DNA from: CAAGNP01 sp045595965
GTDB lineage: Bacteria; Bacteroidota; Bacteroidia; Bacteroidales; UBA932
Direction of reading: 5' to 3'
Assembly: GCA_045595965.1 (NCBI GenBank)
Contig: JAZOBN010000027.1
Coordinates: forward strand, 1 to 18,806
DNA length: 18,806 nt
In this document: positions 6,906-14,864 of the stretch, piece by piece
Layout of the letters: the number at the start of each line of letters is the position of its first letter
Numbering within the stretch: the stretch's first letter is position 1
Program-made: the position numbers and the translations under genes
Notes under the pieces: generated by a model
The model's input: only the letters and a program-made list of their open reading frames with translations
Told to the model about the DNA's origin: nothing
Database searches by the model: none

Positions 6906-9089
6906 TTAGTGTATGTGGAAGGGCCAATATATACCGAATTTGAATGCTCTGCGAGGTTTTGTGTAGTGGTATGCAGAGAAGTAATCTCCGTTTGGCCACC
7001 CTTGGTTTGCATTGGTAAACTTGAAGAACAGTGTTGCCTGTTTCCATTGGAAGTTGGCAAAAACATCGATGTAGGGGCAGTTACCCACCTTTTCGAAGTT
7101 TTGATTATGGAATTGACCTGTGGCGGGATTATATGCGGGGGCAAAATATGCTGTTGTAAATGTGCCGTCCGCCCCGACCTGTACGGTCAGTACTTTTTTC
7201 ACGAGTTCATACTCGATATAGTATCTCAGGTGAAGAGCCACAAGGGGAAGGGGCAATACATCGTTGTTGGATGAAAGCTGGAACAGAACCTGGTTGTCAA
7301 AATGGAAGAGCCAGGCTTTGAGATCCTTCTGCAGATATGCACTCATCACATTTATCGTCTCGGGGTGTTGTTGCACAATTCCGAGGGTATCATAGTATAT
7401 GTGGTTGTTTACCAAGGCGTAACCGAAAAATGCAGACATTTTCCATTTGGGAATATTCAGTTCACCTTCAATTTTAGTTTCAAATGTTTTGTCAAAATCA
7501 TTACTCCAGATAAAGTGGTTGGAGTAGATGTTGTTTGTGTAGTAGTCCGGCCTGGTGGCGGAGGTATTGAAGCTGGCAGTGAGACTTATAGGCTCTTTTT
7601 TGTCTCTGAACGGGTAGAAAGAGAATGTGGCATTGGCACCAAGGCGGTAGTCAAATATGTTGTAGCCGGCGAGGTTGTATTTGCCGAAGGCATCCCAGGA
7701 GAAGTATTTTCGGAACTTTCCGTTTGCTCCTGCATATACATAGAGGTTGTTCTCAGCTATGTTTCTGTGCCCCTGGAGATATGAGTCTGGTGAGAAGGTG
7801 TAGTAAGTGAGGTGCTGATATCCGGCACCACCTTCAATCTGGGAGACTATTGCATCGCTGGACCAGGGTTGCAGTCTGAAGAACAATTTGTTGTCAAGAT
7901 TTGAAACCCTCATCGAGTCTGCACTCTGATAGGGGTGTATAAAGAAATTGTTATAATAGAACTCTCTCCCCTTTGTATCTGTTCTGGCAATCTGGTCAGA
8001 ATAAAATTTGGTATAGAAGGAGTATTCAAATGAGTGTCCGAAATAGGCCATTGTACCGGCACCGGCATCGAGGGTGTCCCTTCCCAATGAGTCTTTCTGC
8101 TTCTTGAATCTGATAGGAATTCCGTATGAGTGGTTGAGGAAGAATGTCCTTTTGGTAATTCTGTTGGATGCCTGGTTGAGGTTTATCGCTATAGTTTTGG
8201 CATCGAATGTCGTATCACGGACATCTGAGGTGTTGACTATACCTCCGTTTTCATCCCTTTTGATAGTATTGGAGATAAAGCCGCCATTTGCAACATACCT
8301 TTCACCGAGGTAGTTACCTGTGAGTGTAAAGGTTCTGTTATTGGTAGCCTCTCTGGAGAGGATACCTTTGCCACCGAACATATGGAATTCAAGCTGGAGA
8401 TTGAGGTGGGGGGTAATGTTCTGTGTGTGCATGAAACGTGCACTTGACTCCTCTTTGTCCTTGTAAGAGAAGAGTGTCCCCCAATAGGCAAGTTCTGTGC
8501 AGGGTGATTTGACATTGTACATCCTCATACTCTCAGCTGTATAGGTGTATGGAAGGTAATATGAATAGAAAGGGGCAATGTCAAAATCGTGACGTTTGAA
8601 ATAGTTGAAATTCTGGGTAGCGGAGCCGATTACACCCAGATATGTGGCATTGACATCCTCCTTGAAGAACGGGTACTCGGTGTACCAGTCATTGAAGGTG
8701 GTGTCGGGCTCTACAAGTTTTACCTTGTTGAAATATGGATCACTGTTCCAGATCAGCATCCTTTTATAGTAGAGGGATTCAGGGATGGCACAAGTCTCCA
8801 GGATTCTCGGGGTGGCACGACGGATGCTGTCTTTCACCATCTTGATGCTGTCCCGTCTCTGTTTTCTCGCCTCTTTTGGAGTGAGTACTTTCCCTGCAGC
8901 CAATGAGTCTGATGGGGGTGCTATAAGGGTGTCCTGGGGTGTGGAGAGTGTGTCAGAACCCGCTACAATGACCGAATCCCTGACTACGGAGAGTGAGTCC
9001 GGAAGTATGGTCTGGGCAAAAAGATGCCTTGCAGGCATAAATCCTACAAGGCATAATATGATTGCTATTTTTATTCTAGCGGGAGACAT
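6906..9089 (-). CDS. Putative outer-membrane porin (Porin_10-like)
   Basis: A 727-residue protein with a clear signal peptide (residues 1-25, positively charged start, hydrophobic core, cleavage after HLFA or AQ). A Ser/Asp/Pro-rich linker follows (about 27-95, with repeated D-S/T-L motifs and a basic KEARKQRRDSIK stretch), then a long region rich in alternating aromatic residues typical of beta-barrel strands. The WNSDPYFNK, DTTFNDWYTEYPFF and GSATQNFNYFKR motifs after the linker, and a C-terminus ending in aromatic residues (FKFGIYWPFHIH), are those of the Bacteroidetes putative porin family. It should sit in the outer membrane. It is 8 bases downstream of the SIS gene and 6 bases upstream of the lytic transglycosylase gene, so the three are probably one transcript. 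Substrate is unknown; sugars are a guess from the neighbours. Confidence 0.85.
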   Translation of the reverse strand: MSPARIKIAIILCLVGFMPARHLFAQTILPDSLSVVRDSVIVAGSDTLSTPQDTLIAPPSDSLAAGKVLTPKEARKQRRDSIKMVKDSIRRATPRILETCAIPESLYYKRMLIWNSDPYFNKVKLVEPDTTFNDWYTEYPFFKEDVNATYLGVIGSATQNFNYFKRHDFDIAPFYSYYLPYTYTAESMRMYNVKSPCTELAYWGTLFSYKDKEESSARFMHTQNITPHLNLQLEFHMFGGKGILSREATNNRTFTLTGNYLGERYVANGGFISNTIKRDENGGIVNTSDVRDTTFDAKTIAINLNQASNRITKRTFFLNHSYGIPIRFKKQKDSLGRDTLDAGAGTMAYFGHSFEYSFYTKFYSDQIARTDTKGREFYYNNFFIHPYQSADSMRVSNLDNKLFFRLQPWSSDAIVSQIEGGAGYQHLTYYTFSPDSYLQGHRNIAENNLYVYAGANGKFRKYFSWDAFGKYNLAGYNIFDYRLGANATFSFYPFRDKKEPISLTASFNTSATRPDYYTNNIYSNHFIWSNDFDKTFETKIEGELNIPKWKMSAFFGYALVNNHIYYDTLGIVQQHPETINVMSAYLQKDLKAWLFHFDNQVLFQLSSNNDVLPLPLVALHLRYYIEYELVKKVLTVQVGADGTFTTAYFAPAYNPATGQFHNQNFEKVGNCPYIDVFANFQWKQATLFFKFTNANQGWPNGDYFSAYHYTKPRRAFKFGIYWPFHIH

Positions 9090-9097
9090 CGGATGTA

Positions 9098-9859
9098 TTA
9101 AACGCCTTTAACACGCTCTCTGTACACTTTGATACACTCTGCAAGTCTTTCGTGAGCAGTTGTGTCGCCAGGTACGTTGTGAGAAGGGTGGATGTATAGT
9201 TTAACACCTCTTGACTCAAGAATCTCAGCAACAGTGATAACTGTCATCCATACGCAAGTGATGAATGCAACTGTAGATACAGGACCTACTTTGTCAAAGT
9301 GGTTTTTCAAGCTAACACTTGCATCAACAAGTGGAGCGCAAGAGTCAACAACTACGTCTGCAATCTGGAAAAGGTTCTTTCCACAAGAGTGACGAGGTTT
9401 CTTGTCTGCGGTATTGCCTGCTGAACCGAATACGATAACTTTCATACCAAGTTCTTTAGCTTTCAAAGCAACGTCGATGTTTACTGCGTTGATACCGGTG
9501 TGTGAGAACAACCAGATACAGTCTCTCTTGTCAAAGTTATATGATTCCATGATGGTGTTACCATATCCTTCACATCTTTCGAGGAAAAGGAATTGGTTGA
9601 TACCCATATCGCCGATAATGTGGGTGAAAGATGTCAATGGAAGTTCACATAGAGGGTGGAAACCTACGAAGCCACCGATACGTGGATACATCTCTTCGAT
9701 AGGAAGATTTGCGTGACCACAACCAAAAGTGTGTACCCATCTTTCTGCCTGAATACTGTCTGCCATAATTTCAGCAGCTTTTCTAATGTTGTCAAGCTGT
9801 GTGTCCTCAATCTGGGCCATCACCTCTCTGACTTTCTTTGTCCATTCAAGTGCTAACAT
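9098..9859 (-). CDS. SIS-domain phosphosugar isomerase-like protein (UPF0309 type)
   Basis: A 253-residue single SIS-fold protein. Motifs seen: HTFGCGHANLPIEEM (residues 43-57), FSHTGINAVNIDVALKAKELGMKVIVFGS (118-146, the phosphosugar-binding core), RHSCGKNLFQIADVVVDSCAP (156-176) and PSHNVPGD (225-232). This matches the UPF0309/SIS_2 group, not MurQ or GlmS. SIS domains bind phosphorylated sugars and usually isomerise or regulate them; the substrate of this group is not established. It is the first gene after an 86-bp gap with a candidate promoter, and leads the porin and transglycosylase genes at spacings of 8 and 6 bases. With a ROK kinase and MFS carrier just upstream it fits an amino-sugar or sugar-phosphate salvage module. 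Confidence 0.8.
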   Translation of the reverse strand: MLALEWTKKVREVMAQIEDTQLDNIRKAAEIMADSIQAERWVHTFGCGHANLPIEEMYPRIGGFVGFHPLCELPLTSFTHIIGDMGINQFLFLERCEGYGNTIMESYNFDKRDCIWLFSHTGINAVNIDVALKAKELGMKVIVFGSAGNTADKKPRHSCGKNLFQIADVVVDSCAPLVDASVSLKNHFDKVGPVSTVAFITCVWMTVITVAEILESRGVKLYIHPSHNVPGDTTAHERLAECIKVYRERVKGV

Positions 9860-9913
9860 TTCTGATAAAAAATTTTAGATTATAATACTTATTATAAATG
9901 CCGTTTAGAGTCG

Positions 9914-9921
9914 CAAAAATA
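9914..9921 (-). promoter_or_regulatory. Candidate -7 box for the SIS-porin-transglycosylase unit
   Basis: TATTTTTG on the minus strand matches TAnnTTTG and lies in the 86-bp, very A+T-rich gap between the MFS and SIS genes. Transcription would start near 9907, giving a leader of about 48 bases. No clean -33 TTTG is visible at the expected distance (CTTTCG only), so the call is tentative. No terminator hairpin for the MFS gene is visible in the gap. Confidence 0.4.
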
Positions 9922-9945
9922 TAAAAAAAATAGTTCTGGCGAAAG

Positions 9946-11088
9946 TTATTTGGATGTTTTCTTGTTGCCGATAGCAAATAGTAGAACAATCATAATGGCA
10001 GATAAAATCTGGAAGTAAGGGAGATATTGTGTACCCACCTGACCTATAATGAGATTCATGATTGTATTGCCGAACAATGAGATTACAAGTGCAAGGCTGA
10101 ATGCTGTACCTGACATCTCTTTGAATTTTTCGCCCACTTTACCCAGTGAGATAGGGAAGGTAGCAGCAAGACCCATACCCAAAAGGACAGCACCTGTGAT
10201 AGCTGTAGGGATATTGGATGCTATAAAGGTGCAGATAGCCCCTGCCACGACAAGTCCCATGCTCAATATAATAACCTTCACACCGTCAATCTTCTTGAGT
10301 ATGAATGTGAGGGTAAGACGGCTTATTGCCATACCGATTACAAGGAAACTGAGTGCATATTGTGCCTGGTCAGCGGAGAATCCGTGATGAGCTGAAAGAT
10401 ATTGGGTGGACCAGTTATTGCTCAGCCCCTCAAGTGCACTCTGGAAGAAAAGTGCGAAACTGAAAAGGAGCAAAATGGGCTCTTTTGCCATTCCGATAAT
10501 CTTCTTGATGGGGAACCCTTGCTGGAATTTTGCTTTAGGGAAGTCCACAAACAGGTAATAAATGAAAGTAAGAACCATCATGCCACCTGTGCAACCTACG
10601 ATTATAGAGTAAGTTATGCTCTCTGGAAGGGATGCAAGAAGCAATGGGATTGTGATTGCCCCTACACAGTAGAAGAATCCCAGAAGGCTGAGGTTTGCAG
10701 CTTTTGATTTGTCATCAGATGCATCTGAAACGAGTGCATTGGTTGAGCCGTTGAGCATACCGCCACTGATACCAAGGACAAAGATACCTGCACGTACAAT
10801 GCCAGGAGTGGGGCCGAATGCGATGGTCTCAAGACCGATGGCACCCAAAGCCATAGCAACAAGCATCAAAGATTTGTATCCGTATTTGTCGATGATTGGA
10901 CCGAAAACCAATGATCCGAAAATTGTTCCGAAAGGCAAGAAGCTTACAAGGAATGAAGAACCTGCCTCTGTGAGGGAGAATTTTGCTGTAAGTGAAGGGA
11001 GAACAGCTCCCATGATCAGGAATGCAACTCCAAAGAAGAACATTCCAAGATATCCTGCGATAAGTACTTTAGTATTTTTCATTTTCAA
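9946..11088 (-). CDS. MFS sugar-type transporter
   Basis: A 380-residue integral membrane protein with about 12 hydrophobic helices and the major facilitator motif A between helices 2 and 3 (GPIIDKYGYKS, residues 63-73). GGMLNGSTNALVSD (109-122) resembles the stretch seen in FucP/NagP-like Bacteroidetes sugar carriers. A second half-motif (ILKKIDGVK) follows in the C-terminal half. It probably imports a sugar or amino sugar by proton symport; the substrate is not readable from the sequence. The gene follows the ROK kinase gene by 11 bases, a usual carrier-kinase pairing. The start could also be the second Met (two codons later). Confidence 0.82.
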   Translation of the reverse strand: MKMKNTKVLIAGYLGMFFFGVAFLIMGAVLPSLTAKFSLTEAGSSFLVSFLPFGTIFGSLVFGPIIDKYGYKSLMLVAMALGAIGLETIAFGPTPGIVRAGIFVLGISGGMLNGSTNALVSDASDDKSKAANLSLLGFFYCVGAITIPLLLASLPESITYSIIVGCTGGMMVLTFIYYLFVDFPKAKFQQGFPIKKIIGMAKEPILLLFSFALFFQSALEGLSNNWSTQYLSAHHGFSADQAQYALSFLVIGMAISRLTLTFILKKIDGVKVIILSMGLVVAGAICTFIASNIPTAITGAVLLGMGLAATFPISLGKVGEKFKEMSGTAFSLALVISLFGNTIMNLIIGQVGTQYLPYFQILSAIMIVLLFAIGNKKTSK

Positions 11089-11099
11089 TATATTTTATT

Positions 11100-12050
11100 C
11101 TATTTTACAGATTGGATTGCAACGCCGCCAGCACCGTAAAGGCCTGCCATTTTGGGAAGTTGGGTGGCAACGAATTTTGTCTGTCTGATGCTGATAGGCT
11201 GTGCCCATTTGAGAGCCTCTTCGTAGATTCTGTCGATAAGTGGAGTAGCCGGGCCGAAGATGCCACCACCAAAAATGACCATTTCAGGGTTGAGAAGGCT
11301 CACAAGGTTTGCTGCAGCCATACCCCACATCTCTACAGCCTGGTCAATGACACGTGTGGCAAGGGGATCGCCGTTTTGGTACTCAGCAAACACTTCATAA
11401 GAGGTAACATTCTCAATTGGGATGTTGCGAAGTGGCCCGTTGTACTCTTTGTCCTCCCTAAGGAACTTCTGCGCCTGTTTTGCAAGACCATCCCCCGATG
11501 CGTGGGTCTCAAAGCATCCGCATTGGTCATAGAATTTGTCATAGGGTGGTTTGAGCGCAAGCCAGCCGATAGCCCCTATGATGTCTGATGACCCGTGGAG
11601 GATATGTCCGTCAATTAGGATTCCGGCTCCGATTCCTGTTCCGACAGCGATGAAGACTGCATTGTCGCACCCTTTGGCAGCCCCCATTGTGATCTCTCCA
11701 AGGATGTAGCATGTACGGTCACTTTCGATGGTTACCATTGCCTTTGGAAAATGTGCACGAAGTTCAAGTGCAAGTGGATAATTGTCCCATCCTGGGATAT
11801 TCGGAGCCCACACACAGCCTGTTTTTGAATATGTGATACCTGGCACGCATACACCGATACTCATATCCTCTTCAGGTGAAATGTGGTTATCTTTCAGGAT
11901 CTTGTCACATAGCTGGAGGATAAGTGCGCCCACCTCACTCCCTGTCCTCTCTTCGATAAGTAGGCTGTCGCTGGTGAGCAAAACTCCGTTTTCATTAAAA
12001 ATTCCGGCGGATATTTTTGTGCCGCCAAGGTCTATTCCTATATATTTCAT
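11100..12050 (-). CDS. ROK-family sugar kinase, atypical motifs
   Basis: A 316-residue ROK protein without an N-terminal DNA-binding domain, hence a kinase rather than a repressor. Seen: the ATP-binding GIDLGGTK (residues 5-12), IESDRTCYILGE (108-119) with Asp111 at the usual catalytic position, and AVGTGIGAGILIDGHILHG (135-153). Two conserved ROK elements are altered. The ExGH motif is GAIGW (159-163), and the zinc motif CxCGxxGCxE is reduced to QCGCFE (176-181). This looks like a coherent Bacteroidetes subfamily rather than decay, since the rest of the protein is intact and in frame. It probably phosphorylates a hexose or N-acetylhexosamine brought in by the MFS carrier 11 bases downstream. 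It begins 3 bases after the stop of the PncB-PncA fusion. Confidence 0.83.
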   Translation of the reverse strand: MKYIGIDLGGTKISAGIFNENGVLLTSDSLLIEERTGSEVGALILQLCDKILKDNHISPEEDMSIGVCVPGITYSKTGCVWAPNIPGWDNYPLALELRAHFPKAMVTIESDRTCYILGEITMGAAKGCDNAVFIAVGTGIGAGILIDGHILHGSSDIIGAIGWLALKPPYDKFYDQCGCFETHASGDGLAKQAQKFLREDKEYNGPLRNIPIENVTSYEVFAEYQNGDPLATRVIDQAVEMWGMAAANLVSLLNPEMVIFGGGIFGPATPLIDRIYEEALKWAQPISIRQTKFVATQLPKMAGLYGAGGVAIQSVK

Positions 12051-12053
12051 CTC

Positions 12054-14090
12054 TTATAAAATATTTATTCCTTTTGATCTGAACTCTGCAAGTGCCTTCT
12101 GGTGACCGTCAGGATCAACATAGGCAAGTGCTTTTTCTATTACCGATACATTGAACCCCCTTTTGATGAAGTCCATTGCTGTCTCTTTTACACAGAACTC
12201 AGAGGCAATTCCCACCAGAATCACATCGTGGGTAGGGAGTTCCTCCATACTGATACCGCTTGCATCGACAGCCTCATAACCTGAATATTGTTCAGTAGAG
12301 GAGTTGCGCCCTTTGTAGAAGATGTTCCCCCTTTGTGGACGGTTGTCATGGTTGAGGATCTGAGTATGGAAGCTCTCGTGGATTGCTGCCCCACGGCTCC
12401 CCTGTACACAGTGTGCAGGCCAAATTCCCCCGTTCTCTTTGAAAGAACAGTGGTTTGCAGGGTGTGAGTCACACACATAGAGAACCCTCAATTCGGGGTG
12501 CTCATTGATATAGTTGACAGCACACTTTACAGCCTCTTCGCCACCGATGCAAGCAAGTGAGCCATCGATGAAATCGTATAGCATATCTACTACCACGAGG
12601 GTGCTTTTACCTGCTTTATGACTCTTTTTCAGCGTCTCTATCTCGGCTATAATGGAGTCAATGAGGGACATTTTGCAGTCATACAGTTCATCAGAGATAT
12701 CCACTTTGTAGTAGTGTGGATTGATGATACGGGTCTCGGTGGGGTTGAACGATGCAAGGTTCTGGATGTAGTACCCTTTCCTCTGGTCGATGTGGGGATG
12801 TTCGTAGATGACTTTACCATCCTTCATCATCTGAATCTGAAGTGCTCTTGCTTCATATTCCCCTTTATAGTATGTGTTGAATTTTGATTTGTCTGTTTCT
12901 GAACGGAGAACTACATCCTCTCCCTTTTCAATGAGTTGAGATGTTCTGTCACCGCGCAGACATGTGACATCCACTTTGAAGGAACCGTTCTTTATAATAC
13001 GGTATGTAATCTGGAACCCCGGATTGATAAGTTTTCCTTTATCTTCTGACCTTTTGAGAATAGGCTGGTTATCTATCTCTACAAGTTTGTAGACATTACC
13101 GAAGCAGGGGTTATGCTTGCTGGTCGCAATAGCATCGCCCACCCCGTAAGAGTCGATGGTGGCATCCTGACGCTCAAGATCAGTGATGATATATTCGTCA
13201 AGGGAGTTGGTTGCGAAAATTTTACATTGCTTAAGCCCGGCGTCATCAAGTTCTTTGCGGCATTTGTTTGACAGGTATGCCAGGTCGCCGCTATCCAGAC
13301 GTATCCCGTAAGGGTAGGGGTATGAGTCGTTTATATTGTTGTTTTTGAAGGCTCTGATTGCATTGGTGATACCGCACTGAAGTGTGTCGTAAGTATCCAC
13401 AAGGAGAATAAGGGGTTCATTTGGATGTGTCTTGATGTATGTGTCAAATGCTTTGTACTCTCCATGGATAGAGCATCCGAATGATGTGACATAACTGTGT
13501 GCCATTGTCCCTGTGCAAGGGAAACCGAACTGTGTAGCCGCCAGGATATTGGAACTGTTGAAACATCCCCCTATGTATGCAGCTTTTGCTCCGTATGTGG
13601 CAGCCCACGGACCGTGTGCCCTTCTGGAGCCGAATTCGCTTACTGGTTTCTTGGTGGCACGTGTTACGCGGGAAGCCTTGGTCGCGATTGCCATCTGGTG
13701 GTTCATGATGCACAGCAGTGGGGTTTCAAGCACCTGTGCCTCGATAAGTGGACCTTCAATGGTGATGACTGGTTGTTTAGGAAAGGCAATCTCACCCTCT
13801 TTCATAGCATAAACGTTTCCTGTGAAGCGCATATTTGCAAGGTACTTGCGATACTCGGCATATTCATCTCCGGGGAGAAATTTTTCAAAAAATTCCTCAG
13901 GCATACTCCCTAAACCTTGAATCATCTCAAGTGCCTCTTCCACGCCACATACTACAGCCCAGTTGTTGTTGTCGGGTGCTTTTCTGAAAAATAAATTGAA
14001 AACAGCCCTTTTCTCTTTCATCTTACTGTCGTAAAATGATTTGCCCATTGTGTACTGGTACTTGTCAGAACAATATGAAACGTTAAGCAT
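12054..14090 (-). CDS. Nicotinate phosphoribosyltransferase-nicotinamidase fusion
   Basis: A 678-residue protein of two enzymes in NAD salvage. Residues 1-480 are nicotinate phosphoribosyltransferase (PncB): YQYTMGKSFY (11-20), SEFGSRRAHGP (151-161), TGTMAHSYV with His198, and RLDSGDLAYLS (264-274). Residues 495-678 are nicotinamidase (PncA) of the isochorismatase fold. The catalytic set is Asp502 (VVDMLYDF), Lys593 (FYKGRN) and Cys633 (GIASEFCVKETA); the metal-site residues are Asp541, His543 and His547 (CDSHPANHCSF) and His560 (WPAHCVQG). A charged linker of about 15-20 residues joins them. One polypeptide can thus convert nicotinamide to nicotinate and on to nicotinate mononucleotide in the cytoplasm. 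No stop or frameshift separates the domains. The gene lies 12 bases after the MurU-like gene and 3 before the ROK gene, with an A-rich leader. Confidence 0.92.
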   Translation of the reverse strand: MLNVSYCSDKYQYTMGKSFYDSKMKEKRAVFNLFFRKAPDNNNWAVVCGVEEALEMIQGLGSMPEEFFEKFLPGDEYAEYRKYLANMRFTGNVYAMKEGEIAFPKQPVITIEGPLIEAQVLETPLLCIMNHQMAIATKASRVTRATKKPVSEFGSRRAHGPWAATYGAKAAYIGGCFNSSNILAATQFGFPCTGTMAHSYVTSFGCSIHGEYKAFDTYIKTHPNEPLILLVDTYDTLQCGITNAIRAFKNNNINDSYPYPYGIRLDSGDLAYLSNKCRKELDDAGLKQCKIFATNSLDEYIITDLERQDATIDSYGVGDAIATSKHNPCFGNVYKLVEIDNQPILKRSEDKGKLINPGFQITYRIIKNGSFKVDVTCLRGDRTSQLIEKGEDVVLRSETDKSKFNTYYKGEYEARALQIQMMKDGKVIYEHPHIDQRKGYYIQNLASFNPTETRIINPHYYKVDISDELYDCKMSLIDSIIAEIETLKKSHKAGKSTLVVVDMLYDFIDGSLACIGGEEAVKCAVNYINEHPELRVLYVCDSHPANHCSFKENGGIWPAHCVQGSRGAAIHESFHTQILNHDNRPQRGNIFYKGRNSSTEQYSGYEAVDASGISMEELPTHDVILVGIASEFCVKETAMDFIKRGFNVSVIEKALAYVDPDGHQKALAEFRSKGINIL

Positions 14091-14102
14091 ATATTTTTAT
14101 TT

Positions 14103-14864
14103 TTAGTTTGTTTGCTCTTTTGTGGTGTAGCCTATCTGGTCAAGTTTGCCGACATCGGTGAGGACTGTCCCTGCAGGGGCCTCATACCCTCTGACGATAT
14201 GATCTTTGGCTATCGAAACATAAAAATCTATGATGGAGAATTTCTCTCCCCACCCCTCCATAAGGGGAAATATTCCAGGAGATACGACGTGCATTCCACC
14301 AAATGCCAGGGGACGGTACCTCTCCACAAGGGCTTCCCACCTTTGGGATAAGATCTCAGGAAATGGGCTCTTTACCTCCCCGGTTTTCTTATTTATCCAC
14401 CCCACAAGCCTATTTTCCTGATCAAACAGCAGATATCTTGCAGTCTCCCTGTCGCTCACCAGCAGAGTAGCAACGGGGGATTGGGGGTCTGAGATATGTG
14501 TGTCATAGAAGAGGTTTAGATCCAGATTTGACACTATATCCACATTGTGAATTAAAAAATGACCTCCTTGAAGTAGGGGAGCAGCATGTTTAATTCCACC
14601 CCCTGTATCTCTCAACAGGTCACTTTCATCAGAAAATTCTATGTTTATTCCGAAACTCTCCCTCTCGGCAACGAAGTCGCGTATCATTGCTGCAAAATGG
14701 TGGATGTTTATCACCAAATTTGAAAAGCCCTCCCTCTTGAGCTTCAGTATCACCTGTTCCAGAAGGGGACTCCCCTGGTATGGGACCAAAGCCTTGGGCA
14801 TGGTGTCCGTAATTGGTTTCAATCTTGTCCCAAGCCCTGCAGCAAATATGAAAGCTCTCTTCAT
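14103..14864 (-). CDS. MurU-like sugar-1-phosphate nucleotidyltransferase
   Basis: A 253-residue GT-A-fold nucleotidyltransferase. The N-terminus carries FAAGLGTRLKPITDTMPKAL (residues 7-26), the signature of NTP-binding pyrophosphorylases. SDLLRDTGGGIKHA (81-94) follows, and HNVDI (106-110) gives the metal-binding Asp109. Length and the pairing with an AmgK-like kinase gene fit MurU, which makes UDP-MurNAc from MurNAc-1-phosphate and UTP in a cell-wall recycling route that bypasses de novo synthesis. Other sugar-1-phosphate specificities (mannose, GlcNAc) cannot be excluded from motifs alone. The ATG overlaps the stop of the kinase-RapZ gene by one base (TAATG), so the two are translationally coupled. 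Confidence 0.8.
   Translation of the reverse strand: MKRAFIFAAGLGTRLKPITDTMPKALVPYQGSPLLEQVILKLKREGFSNLVINIHHFAAMIRDFVAERESFGINIEFSDESDLLRDTGGGIKHAAPLLQGGHFLIHNVDIVSNLDLNLFYDTHISDPQSPVATLLVSDRETARYLLFDQENRLVGWINKKTGEVKSPFPEILSQRWEALVERYRPLAFGGMHVVSPGIFPLMEGWGEKFSIIDFYVSIAKDHIVRGYEAPAGTVLTDVGKLDQIGYTTKEQTN

Noticed and set aside
6630..7274. 214-codon plus-strand open frame
   Set aside because: It lies fully antisense to the transglycosylase and porin genes and its translation shows no domain; the minus-strand proteins are clear family members.
9098..9859. SIS protein as MurQ (MurNAc-6-phosphate etherase)
   Set aside because: The sequence carries the FGCGHANL and PSHNVPGD motifs of the UPF0309 type and lacks the MurQ pattern and length.
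13497..13913. 138-codon plus-strand open frame
   Set aside because: Antisense to the well-conserved nicotinate phosphoribosyltransferase domain; Cys-rich translation typical of a shadow frame.
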